Shown piece by piece: positions 24,117 through 31,606 of a stretch of DNA of 64,000 nucleotides (positions are counted from its first letter, which is position 1; every line of letters begins with the position of its first letter). The DNA is from Rhizobium sp. L1K21 (GTDB lineage Bacteria; Pseudomonadota; Alphaproteobacteria; Rhizobiales; Rhizobiaceae), in NCBI RefSeq assembly GCF_024055895.1, contig NZ_JAMXLE010000005.1, positions 62,001 to 126,000 on the forward strand, written 5' to 3'. Both the position numbers and the translations under genes were made by a program. The notes under the pieces were generated by a model. The model did no database searches. It saw only the letters and a program-made list of their open reading frames with translations, and had not been told where the DNA came from.

Positions 24117-25156
24117 TGACCGCACATTCGCTCGCCCCCGAACACAAGCCGAAAATGGAAGCGCCAAGCATCAAGCAGCTGGCCTCCAGACATGCGCCCC
24201 TTCTGTTGACCATCGCACTGATCATCGCCGGTTATTTTGCCGTTGGCTCGGCGCAGACCTGGCTCACCCTCACGGTCGCCGGGCTTGCCATGGGCATGAT
24301 GATTTTCATCATGGCCTCCGGCGTCACCATTGTCTTCGGGCTGATGGACATCATCAATTTCGGCCATGGCGCGTTTATTTCCATCGGCGCATTCGTGGGT
24401 GCGAGCACGCTTGCCGCCATGGGCGGTTTTGCCGGGGCAGACAATATCGGCCTCAACCTCATCGCCATGGGCGCGGCAATTTTGACGGCCATTGTGGCCA
24501 CAGCGCTGATCGGCTGGCTGTTCGAGCGGCTGATCGTTGCCCCCGTCTATGGCAATCACCTCAGCCAGATCCTCACCACCATGGGCGGCCTGATCATTAC
24601 CGAGCAGCTGATCCACGTTTTCTGGGGCCCGGATCAGATCTTCATGCCAAAGCCGGAGGCGCTGAAAGGGGCCATCGTGGTCTTTGGTGCGGCCATTGAA
24701 AAATACCGTATCTTCGCAGTCGGTGTCGGGCTTGTCCTCTTCGCCGCCATGATGTGGGTGATGGCAAAAACCCGGCTCGGTCTCATCGTGCGCGCAGGCG
24801 TTGAGAATCCGGAAATGGTGGAATCGCTCGGTTATCGCATCAAGCGGCTCTTCATCTATGTTTTCATGGCAGGTTCGGCACTTGCCGGTCTCGGCGGCGT
24901 CATGTGGGGCAGCTATCAGGAAATCGTCACCGCCAGCATCGGCTTCCAGAGCATGATTCTCGTTTTCATCGTGGTCATCATCGGCGGTCTCGGCTCGGTT
25001 GGCGGCTGCTTCATGGGCGCCCTCATGGTGGGGCTTTTGAACAATTACACCGCCTTTGCCGCGCCCAAGCTGGCGCTGGTGTCCAATATCGCGCTCATGG
25101 TCTGCATTCTCATGTGGCGTCCACAGGGCATGTATCCTGTGGTCAAGGCGAAGTGA
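24116..25156 (+). CDS. ABC transporter permease, LivH type
   Basis: Membrane permease of the LIV-type importer, 346 aa, about eight hydrophobic segments. Typical motifs are GVTIVFGLMDIINFGHGAF early on and GGLGSVGGCFMGALMVGLL near the end. The first ~40 residues before the first membrane helix are longer than usual. ATG 24116 overlaps the previous stop; a GTG one codon earlier is also in frame. Confidence 0.88.
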   Translation: MTAHSLAPEHKPKMEAPSIKQLASRHAPLLLTIALIIAGYFAVGSAQTWLTLTVAGLAMGMMIFIMASGVTIVFGLMDIINFGHGAFISIGAFVGASTLAAMGGFAGADNIGLNLIAMGAAILTAIVATALIGWLFERLIVAPVYGNHLSQILTTMGGLIITEQLIHVFWGPDQIFMPKPEALKGAIVVFGAAIEKYRIFAVGVGLVLFAAMMWVMAKTRLGLIVRAGVENPEMVESLGYRIKRLFIYVFMAGSALAGLGGVMWGSYQEIVTASIGFQSMILVFIVVIIGGLGSVGGCFMGALMVGLLNNYTAFAAPKLALVSNIALMVCILMWRPQGMYPVVKAK

Positions 25157-25167
25157 GGTTCCACACA

Positions 25168-26223
25168 ATGCTTTCACTCATTTCTCACGACACGCCGCGC
25201 AGCAAAATCCTGACCGTTATCCTGCTGGCCATCGGTATCGGTCTGCTTTTTGCGCCGTTCCTCTTTCCCGGCAGCCGCTCCATGGAAACGGCAGCACGCA
25301 TCGCCGTCTTCATCGTGCTGGTGGCAAGCTACGATTTGATGCTGGGCTATGGCGGCATCGTCAGCTTTGCCCACACGATGTTTTTCGGTTTCGGCGCTTA
25401 CGGAATTGCCATTGCCAGCGACACGCTGGGCCGCGGCTTCTCATCGCTTGCCATTGGCGCAATCGCCGGCATTCTGGTTTCGGCGGTCGCAGCCGTGCTG
25501 ATCGGCCTCATTTCGCTTCGGGTGCGGGCAATCTTCTTTGCCATGATCACGCTCGCCATCGCCTCGGCCTTTGCCGTTCTGGTGAGCCAGCTTTCCACCA
25601 TCACCGGCGGCGAGGATGGCATCAACTATCAGATCCCGCGGGAACTGACGCCCGCCTTCAAACTCATGTCGGCGAAGATTTTCGATGTGTCGGTCAACGG
25701 CAAACTGTTGAACTATTATCTCCTGTTCTTCTGCTCGGCCGGACTTTTTCTCATCATGCTGCGCATCGTGAATTCCCCCTTTGGCAGCGTCTTGAAGGCC
25801 ATTCGCGAGAATGACTTTCGCGCCGAAGCCATCGGTTATCGCGTGGTGATCTACCGCACGGCGGTCACCTCCATTTCCGCGGCCATTGCGGCAGCCGCCG
25901 GCGCGCTCTATGCCATCTGGCTGCGCTATGTCGGTCCCGGTACTGCGCTTTCCACCGAAATCATGGTCGATATCCTGCTGATGGTGGTCATTGGCGGCAT
26001 GGGCACCATGTGGGGCGCTGTGGTGGGGGCGACCGTGTTTGTGCTGGCGCAAAACTATCTCCAGCCGCTCATGCAGGTGGCCGTTGATGCGACCAAGCCC
26101 CTGCCCCTGATCCCGCAGCTGCTCGACCCCGACCGCTGGCTCCTGTGGCTTGGCCTGCTCTTCATCCTCAGCGTTTATTTCTTTCCCACCGGCATTGTCG
26201 GCAGGTTGCGCAAAAATGGCTGA
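25168..26223 (+). CDS. ABC transporter permease, LivM type
   Basis: Second membrane permease, 351 aa, about nine hydrophobic segments. Diagnostic segments are LMLGYGGIVSFAHTMFFGFGAYG and VVIGGMGTMWGAVVGATVFV. ATG 25168 lies 12 bases after the preceding stop with GTGAGG upstream; the longer frame to the left is a shadow of the LivH-type gene. The 3' end overlaps the hydrolase gene by eight bases, so transporter and hydrolase are made together. Confidence 0.88.
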   Translation: MLSLISHDTPRSKILTVILLAIGIGLLFAPFLFPGSRSMETAARIAVFIVLVASYDLMLGYGGIVSFAHTMFFGFGAYGIAIASDTLGRGFSSLAIGAIAGILVSAVAAVLIGLISLRVRAIFFAMITLAIASAFAVLVSQLSTITGGEDGINYQIPRELTPAFKLMSAKIFDVSVNGKLLNYYLLFFCSAGLFLIMLRIVNSPFGSVLKAIRENDFRAEAIGYRVVIYRTAVTSISAAIAAAAGALYAIWLRYVGPGTALSTEIMVDILLMVVIGGMGTMWGAVVGATVFVLAQNYLQPLMQVAVDATKPLPLIPQLLDPDRWLLWLGLLFILSVYFFPTGIVGRLRKNG

Positions 26224-26983
26224 GAGTGAGGGCAAGCCGCCCCTTGTCTTTCTGCATGGCTGGACGATGGAGGGACGCATTTTTGCCGATGTCATTACGC
26301 GGCTTGAAGACCGCTTCAGCTGCCACACGATGGACCTGCCCGGTCACGGAAAAGCCGATCAGCGTTACCCGCTGACCATCGAGGGCGCGGCAGAGCGCAT
26401 TCGCGATTATTTGCTGGAAAATCGGATCGAACGTCCTGTGCTCGTCGCCTGGTCTCTTGGTGCCATGGCCGTGTGGAACCTGCTGCGCCGCTTTCCGGAT
26501 TTGGACGCTGCAGGCCTTGCCGTCATCGACATGAGCCCGAAAATCGTCAACGATGACAGCTGGCATCTGGGAATGCGCCATTTCAATCGCGCCAAGAATG
26601 AACGCACGCTGATGCGCATGCGCGAAGACTGGCAGTCCTATTGCGTCCGCATCAATGAGAGCACCTTTGCAGCAGGCCATGCACCGCAGGCACAAACCCT
26701 CGATATTATGCGCAGGCAAAATCCGCAGGCCATGGCTGCGATGTGGCGCGCGCTTGCCAGCGCCGATGAACGCCAGACCATTTCGCAGCTTGCCTGCCCC
26801 ATGCTGGTGATGAGCGGCGCGAAAAGCCGCGTCTATTCATCCGACACCGCTGTCTGGCTCGTGCAAAATGCACCCGCCGCAGAGCATGTCATCTTTCCGC
26901 AGTCTGGCCATGCCCCGCTTCTGGAAGAGAAGGAGCGCTTTTCCGACGTGCTGGCAGAGTGGGCTCTGCGCATCCGACCCTGA
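26216..26983 (+). CDS. Alpha/beta-fold hydrolase
   Basis: Soluble serine hydrolase, 255 aa. Oxyanion motif FLHGWTMEGRIF, nucleophile elbow VAWSLGAMAVW (A-W-S-L-G, first Gly replaced by Ala), a candidate acid near LVMSGAKSRVYS and catalytic His in SGHAPLLEE. It is similar in size and style to BioH/esterase-type enzymes. The start ATG 26216 overlaps the LivM-type stop, so it is the last gene of the ABC operon and may hydrolyse the imported ester or amide. That link is inference from operon structure. Confidence 0.82.
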   Translation: MAESEGKPPLVFLHGWTMEGRIFADVITRLEDRFSCHTMDLPGHGKADQRYPLTIEGAAERIRDYLLENRIERPVLVAWSLGAMAVWNLLRRFPDLDAAGLAVIDMSPKIVNDDSWHLGMRHFNRAKNERTLMRMREDWQSYCVRINESTFAAGHAPQAQTLDIMRRQNPQAMAAMWRALASADERQTISQLACPMLVMSGAKSRVYSSDTAVWLVQNAPAAEHVIFPQSGHAPLLEEKERFSDVLAEWALRIRP

Positions 26984-27078
26984 GTGTTTCAAGTCGAAAT
27001 TCTGGAACAAAGCCTGCTGCGTCGCGTTGCCGGACGTAGCCCACTTGGCTTGCACTCAGTTTCATAGCACACTACATA

Positions 27079-27100
27079 AAAATTAGCCTGCGCTATATTT
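27079..27100. promoter_or_regulatory. MntR box upstream of mntH
   Basis: A 22-bp site with core TTAGCC-TG-CGCTAT flanked by AAAA and ATTT, closely matching the enterobacterial MntR operator (AAACATAGCC / TTTGCTATGTTT). It lies 20 bp before mntH. Manganese-bound MntR, encoded directly downstream of mntH, is expected to repress here. Confidence 0.8.
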
Positions 27101-27120
27101 CAGAGATTTGGAGAGCTTCA

Positions 27121-28425
27121 ATGTCTGACGTGGATGCACGTCTGAATTTATCCCAACGCACCGACGCGAGAGTCCGCCGTGTGCTTGCTGGCGAAAAACT
27201 GGGGCCGCGCTCGGTTCTGGCCTTCGCCGGACCCGCCGTTATCGCCTCCATCGCCTATGTCGACCCCGGCAATTTCGCCACCAACATTCAGGCCGGTGCG
27301 GGCTATGGTTATTCGCTTTTGTGGGTTGTGCTGGCCGCCAATCTCATTGCCATGCTGTTTCAGTCGCTTTCGGCCAAGCTCGGCATCATTACCGGGCGCA
27401 ATCTTGCGGAAATGTGCCGCGATGAATTTTCAACACCCGTTCGGCTTGCCATGTGGGCCGTCAGCGAAGTGGCGGCGATGGCAACCGACCTTGCCGAATT
27501 CTTAGGCGGTGCCATCGGTCTTTCCCTCCTTTTCGGCATGCCGCTGCTCGCCGGCATGGCAGTGACAGCGATCGTTACCTATGGTGTGCTACTTTTCGAA
27601 GGGCGCGGCTTCAGGCCCATGGAGCTGATCATCGGCGGCCTCATCGCCATTATCAGCCTCTGTTATGTGGTTGAAATGTTTATCGCGCCGGTGGATTGGG
27701 CGGCAGCAGGCGTTGGTCTTTTGGTCCCCGACCTGCCGGATGCAAGAGCGCTCACCATCGCGGTTGGCATTATCGGGGCAACCGTCATGCCGCATGCGGT
27801 CTATCTCCATTCCGGCCTCACCCAGCATCGCACGCCAGGCCGCAATGATGCCGAGCGCTCCATTCTCTTGCGCTTTTCCAATTGGGAATGTGTGCTGGCA
27901 CTTGCGGTTGCCGGTGCGGTCAACATGGCCATGGTGATCATGGCCGCGGCCGCGTTCCATGCCGGTCACTCGGAAGTGTCGGAAATCGAAACCGCCTATC
28001 ACACGCTCACACCGCTCCTGGGCGGGGCGGCAGCGGGCTTCTTCCTCGTGTCACTCATGGCGTCAGGCATATCCTCGTCCGCGGTCGGCACTATGGCCGG
28101 GCAGATGATCATGCAGGGCTTTGTGGGGTTCCGCATCCCGATCTGGCTGCGCCGACTGATCACCATGCTGCCGGCCTTTGTGGTCGTGCTCATGGGCGTC
28201 AACCCCACCGAAGCGCTGGTCTACAGCCAGGTTGTGCTTTCCTTTGCCCTCCCCATCCCCATGGTGGCGCTCGTCATGTTTACCCGCAATCGCGCGATCA
28301 TGGGCCATTTTGCCAATGGCAGGCTAACCGATTTTGCCGCTATTGGTGGAGCTGCCGTGATCCTCTGTCTGAACGTCGTTTTGCTGGCGCAGACATTCGG
28401 AATCCCCATCCCCGGGCTTGAATAG
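27121..28425 (+). CDS. mntH: Nramp-family divalent metal (Mn2+) transporter
   Basis: Proton-coupled Mn2+/Fe2+ importer of the inner membrane, 434 aa, eleven hydrophobic segments. The metal site is intact: YVDPGNFATNIQ (DPGN motif of helix 1) and the helix-6 motif GATVMPHAVYLHSGLTQ (MPH). The transport consensus is complete. GGAG precedes the ATG by seven bases. The gene sits behind a manganese-type operator and is followed 12 bp later by the DtxR-family regulator, which makes manganese the likely physiological substrate. Confidence 0.93.
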   Translation: MSDVDARLNLSQRTDARVRRVLAGEKLGPRSVLAFAGPAVIASIAYVDPGNFATNIQAGAGYGYSLLWVVLAANLIAMLFQSLSAKLGIITGRNLAEMCRDEFSTPVRLAMWAVSEVAAMATDLAEFLGGAIGLSLLFGMPLLAGMAVTAIVTYGVLLFEGRGFRPMELIIGGLIAIISLCYVVEMFIAPVDWAAAGVGLLVPDLPDARALTIAVGIIGATVMPHAVYLHSGLTQHRTPGRNDAERSILLRFSNWECVLALAVAGAVNMAMVIMAAAAFHAGHSEVSEIETAYHTLTPLLGGAAAGFFLVSLMASGISSSAVGTMAGQMIMQGFVGFRIPIWLRRLITMLPAFVVVLMGVNPTEALVYSQVVLSFALPIPMVALVMFTRNRAIMGHFANGRLTDFAAIGGAAVILCLNVVLLAQTFGIPIPGLE

Positions 28426-28437
28426 AAGGAATAGGCA

Positions 28438-28887
28438 ATGGGCCATCGGGACGCAAACGACACCCGCCTCTCGGCAACAGAAGTCGAGACGCATGCGGAA
28501 GCCTTTCAGAAAAGCCGCGATGCACGCCGCAGCGCGTTGGTCGAAGATTATGTGGAACTGATCGACGATCTGATCGAACACATGGGCGAGGCGCGCCAGA
28601 TCGACATTGCTCAGCGCATGGGTGTCAAACAGCCGACCGTCGCCAAAATGCTCAAGAGGCTGGCCGATGACGGCCTGATCACCCAACGCCCCTATCGTGG
28701 CGTGTTCCTCACCGATGAAGGCCGGCAGATTGCTACCATGGCGCGCAAGCGTCACGATATCGTTGAAGCGCTTCTGCTGCATCTCGGCGTTGACCCGGAC
28801 ACTGCGCGCAACGATGCCGAAGGTATCGAGCACCATGTGAGCAAAGAGACGCTTGAAGCTTTCGAACGATTTTTGAAGAAGGGTTAG
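28438..28887 (+). CDS. mntR: Manganese-responsive regulator MntR (DtxR family)
   Basis: Metal-dependent repressor, 149 aa. The N-terminal winged helix contains [28 protein letters not shown], followed by [12 protein letters not shown] and the dimerisation/metal-binding region [16 protein letters not shown] and [10 protein letters not shown], where Glu and His residues are the usual Mn ligands. There is no C-terminal SH3-like domain, as in MntR rather than DtxR. Many alphaproteobacteria use the Fur-type Mur for Mn, so an MntR adjacent to mntH is informative. It should close a feedback loop through the box at 27079. Confidence 0.9.
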   Translation: MGHRDANDTRLSATEVETHAEAFQKSRDARRSALVEDYVELIDDLIEHMGEARQIDIAQRMGVKQPTVAKMLKRLADDGLITQRPYRGVFLTDEGRQIATMARKRHDIVEALLLHLGVDPDTARNDAEGIEHHVSKETLEAFERFLKKG

Positions 28888-28925
28888 GGTCGAGAGTTGG
28901 CCAAGGGTGCCCATCCAGCCAAAAA

Positions 28926-28974
28926 TTGTCTGATTTGACACGTTTTTCTTGTTGTGGATTGTCGGATATGACAA
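28926..28974. promoter_or_regulatory. Twin operators of the HigB/HigA-type pair
   Basis: Site 1 TTGTC-TGATTT-GACA (28926-28940) and site 2 TTGTC-GGATAT-GACAA (28959-28974) are two copies of one inverted repeat, 33 bp apart (three helical turns), just upstream of the toxin start. A TTGACA (28935-28940) inside site 1 can serve as -35. They fit cooperative autorepression by the HTH antitoxin. Confidence 0.72.
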
Positions 28975-28983
28975 GATAAGAGC

Positions 28984-29319
28984 ATGAAAGAGATTGTGTG
29001 GGTAAAATCGGCGCGCAAGGAGTTTGAGAAATTTCCAGCGGGAGCCCGTGAAGTCATGCAGTCTGCATTGATTGTGGCCGCTGAGGGCCGCAAGGCAGAT
29101 ATTGCCAAACCCATGAAAGGCTTGGGGTCCGGCGTGATGGAAATTGCGCTACCCTATCGCTCAGACGCTTATCGGGTCATCTACGCGGTTCAGTTCGGAG
29201 ATGACCTCTGGGTGGTTCACGCCTTCCAGAAAAAATCGACCAGGGGAATAGCCACGCCCAAAAAAGAGGTGGAGCTGATCAAAGCCCGTTTAAAACACAT
29301 CAGGGAGATGATGCCATGA
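28984..29319 (+). CDS. Type II toxin, RelE/HigB (Gp49-like) family
   Basis: Predicted ribosome-dependent mRNA endonuclease toxin, 111 aa. The family pattern is visible: WVKSARKEFEKFPAGAREVM, then MKGLGSGVMEIALPYRSDAYRVIYAV and VVHAFQKKSTRGIATPKKEVELI. The toxin gene comes first and overlaps the antitoxin start by four bases, the inverted gene order typical of HigBA-like modules. Confidence 0.88.
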   Translation: MKEIVWVKSARKEFEKFPAGAREVMQSALIVAAEGRKADIAKPMKGLGSGVMEIALPYRSDAYRVIYAVQFGDDLWVVHAFQKKSTRGIATPKKEVELIKARLKHIREMMP

Positions 29320-29642
29320 GTGACGACGACTTGGAAATCGTGCGGGGAAGCGGCAATATCTTTGCCGACTTTGGCGATCCCGACGCCGAAACAAAGCTGA
29401 TGAAAGCCAAGCTCGCCGCCAAGATTATCGGCGTTCTTGACGACCGGAAAATCAAAGCGGTGACAGCAGCAAAGATGGCGAGTGTGGCAGCGGCGGATAT
29501 ATCCCGCGTTCGCAATGCTGACCTATCCAAATTCACCCTGGATTGGCTTGTGAGACTGCACCACGCCCTTGAACCAGACGTGGAAGTGGGGCTGACCTTT
29601 TCGCCTCGAGAGAGAGAAACCCGTCACGCCCTGGCATGCTAA
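29316..29642 (+). CDS. Antitoxin with HTH domain, HigA/XRE type
   Basis: Antitoxin partner of the RelE/HigB-like toxin, 108 aa. The central helix-turn-helix reads VTAAKMASVAAADISRVRNADLSKFTLDWLVRL, the pattern of the XRE-like HTH_37 group. The N-terminal ~35 acidic residues probably contact the toxin. The start overlaps the toxin stop. It is expected to bind the two palindromes upstream of the operon. Confidence 0.87.
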   Translation: MSDDDLEIVRGSGNIFADFGDPDAETKLMKAKLAAKIIGVLDDRKIKAVTAAKMASVAAADISRVRNADLSKFTLDWLVRLHHALEPDVEVGLTFSPRERETRHALAC

Positions 29643-29742
29643 GCGATTGTCCTAATTTCCGGCCCTTCATCAAGGCGTCGGCCGTCAATGGTCGAATTGC
29701 AAGGCGCCTGTGGGATCAGGACAAAGAGGGCTTCAAAGCACC

Positions 29743-29792
29743 AAACAAAAAAAGAGCAGCAGCGCATCAAATCCCCACTTGATGCTGCTGCT
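29743..29792 (-). terminator. Rho-independent terminator of the sensor kinase operon (minus strand)
   Basis: AGCAGCAGCGCATCAA (29755-29770) pairs with TTGATGCTGCTGCT (29779-29792) with a two-base bulge. On the minus strand the hairpin is followed by TTTTTTT (opposite 29746-29752). It lies about 210 bp beyond the last gene of the kinase operon. The rest of the ~360-bp gap 29643-30001 shows no convincing gene. Confidence 0.75.
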
Positions 29793-30001
29793 TGCCCTCG
29801 TGTTCGGTTTGACCCGAAATGGATGTCAATTCCGCCGACCTTCATTCGTTTCCCCGCCTGGAAACAAAATCAATCAACATCCATTGCGTTTTTTATAAAC
29901 TGACAAAGAGCAAACATCTACCCGGAGATATAGGGGATGGATTGTCTTTGTCCTGGACCTTTGCCATGCGCGGATCAAAGACGGGCAAATGGTGGAATGG
30001 G

Positions 30002-31087
30002 TCATTGCGAAGGCGTTTTCAGCGTGAAGCAGAAGGTGGCACCTTTACCAAGGGTTGATTCAACCCAGATTTCTCCGCCATGACGGTCAACGATCTTCTT
30101 GCAAGTGGCAAGGCCAAGCCCGGTGCCGACAAACTCACCGATCGGATTGAGGCGTTTGAACGGTTCAAAGATCAGGCTCGCGTGTTTGGGGTCGATACCG
30201 ATACCGTTATCCTTCACTGATACGGTGAAGACGCCGTTTTCTTCGGTGGCGTGGATTGAAACCTGCGGGGTCTCTCCGCGGCAGAACTTGATCGCATTGC
30301 CGACCAGGTTCTGAAAAAGCTGTATCAGCAGCGCCTCATTGCCCCACGCAAGCGGCAAATCAGCCCGCTTAACCTCCGCACCCGCCTGATCGAGTTCAAT
30401 GCGCAGGTTCTCCAACGCGGCATCGCAGGCAGCCGAAAGATCTGTCTCGCCAAAGCTGACATTGGGCGAAAGCGATTTGTTGTATTCGTCGAGCGTGCTC
30501 ACAAGCAGGCCGATACGGTCCACCATCTTGCCCATCATGCCGAAAAGCTGTTGAGCGCGCTCCACATCCTTTTCTTCCAGCGCCTGAACCAGGCCTTCGC
30601 CGACGATGCGAACATGGCGCACCGGCGCCTTGAGGTCATGGGCCAACATGCGTGAAAAGCTTGAAAGCGCTTCCTGCTGCTCGCGGATCTGCCGTTCGAG
30701 ATGGGCAATCTCCATCACATGGGTCACCGCCTTGCGTACGGTTTCAACAGAGACGAAACGTTTGGGAATATATTCATCGGCTCCGCTCTTCATCGCCCGC
30801 GTTGCCAGCAATTCGTCGCCTTGCCCTGTCACCATGATAATACGCGCTTCAGGCGCTTTTGCCTTCAGGTTTTCTATACCCTCAAGACCATCCAGCAAGG
30901 GCATATCATAATCGAGGAAAATGCAGTCAACCTGGTTCTCGCCGATGGCAGACAGAGCCTCGGAGACGCCTTCGGCCTCATGCACCGCGCATTCGAGGCC
31001 GGATTTGGCAAGTGCACGCCGCAGGCTCTTGCGGTCCCCCATGTCATCATCGATGATCAAAATGCCAAGCCTGGCTCCCGCATCCAT
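30002..31087 (-). CDS. Receiver-histidine kinase hybrid (REC-HisKA-HATPase)
   Basis: Soluble signalling protein, 361 aa. The N-terminal receiver (residues ~8-125) has IIDDDMGD, phospho-acceptor Asp in FLDYDMP, Thr in VTGQGD and Lys in YIPKRF. A kinase core follows: MLAHDLKAPVRHVR with the phospho-acceptor His, N-box LFQNLVGNAIKF, G1 DNGIGIDP and GTGLGLATCKKIV. Having REC before the kinase implies that this kinase is controlled by phosphorylation of its own receiver. A TTG one codon upstream is in frame; ATG 31087 is preferred. It is third in the minus-strand operon after a sensor kinase and a lone receiver, and carries no output domain. Confidence 0.87.
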   Translation of the reverse strand: MDAGARLGILIIDDDMGDRKSLRRALAKSGLECAVHEAEGVSEALSAIGENQVDCIFLDYDMPLLDGLEGIENLKAKAPEARIIMVTGQGDELLATRAMKSGADEYIPKRFVSVETVRKAVTHVMEIAHLERQIREQQEALSSFSRMLAHDLKAPVRHVRIVGEGLVQALEEKDVERAQQLFGMMGKMVDRIGLLVSTLDEYNKSLSPNVSFGETDLSAACDAALENLRIELDQAGAEVKRADLPLAWGNEALLIQLFQNLVGNAIKFCRGETPQVSIHATEENGVFTVSVKDNGIGIDPKHASLIFEPFKRLNPIGEFVGTGLGLATCKKIVDRHGGEIWVESTLGKGATFCFTLKTPSQ

Positions 31088-31105
31088 CAATGGTCGGCTC
31101 CTTCC

Positions 31106-31570
31106 TCAAGATGCGTCGGCGTTTGGAAGCTCCACGATCCGCCAATAGGCACCCAGCATATCGACCAGCTTCAAGAAGTCCCGGCCGGCCGTCTCTTTCA
31201 CGATATAGCCCGCGACGTTCAGATTATATGCCTTGACCTTGTCCTCCTCACTTTTGGACGTGGTCAACATGAAGACGATGGATGACTTCAACTGCGGGTC
31301 GGCGCGTAACTCGTGCACGAATTTGATACCATCCATGCGCGGCATATTGATATCGGCAAGGATGATGAACGGTGCCGGCAGCGGTTCGCGGCCATTGCCA
31401 CCTCTCAAAATCTCCAGCGCTTCCACGCCATCCACTGCGCGATGCACTGGATTGGCGACCTTGGCCCTGCGAAATGCACGGATAACCGCCTTCGCATCAC
31501 CATCGTCATCTTCCACAAGAAGCAGGCTCAACCCTTTCCCTCCGGTTTGTTCTAATTCGGGGTCAATCAT
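31106..31570 (-). CDS. Single-domain response regulator (Rcp1-like)
   Basis: Receiver-only protein, 154 aa. LLVEDDDGDAKAVIRAF (acidic pocket), phospho-acceptor Asp in ILADINMPRMDGI, Thr in FMLTTSKSEED and Lys in GYIVKETAG. The spacing DDxGDA and the longer loops are those of Rcp1/bacteriophytochrome-associated response regulators. It lies between two histidine kinases (15-35 bp gaps), so it is probably a phosphate shuttle between them. No DNA-binding domain is present. Confidence 0.88.
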   Translation of the reverse strand: MIDPELEQTGGKGLSLLLVEDDDGDAKAVIRAFRRAKVANPVHRAVDGVEALEILRGGNGREPLPAPFIILADINMPRMDGIKFVHELRADPQLKSSIVFMLTTSKSEEDKVKAYNLNVAGYIVKETAGRDFLKLVDMLGAYWRIVELPNADAS

Positions 31571-31606
31571 CTTTTCCTCTTCGGTGCAGCACGTCTCGCC
31601 TGCACC

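Noticed and set aside
29688-30058. Short plus-strand frames between the HigA-type gene and the kinase operon
   Set aside because: They overlap the minus-strand terminator hairpin and lack ribosome sites.
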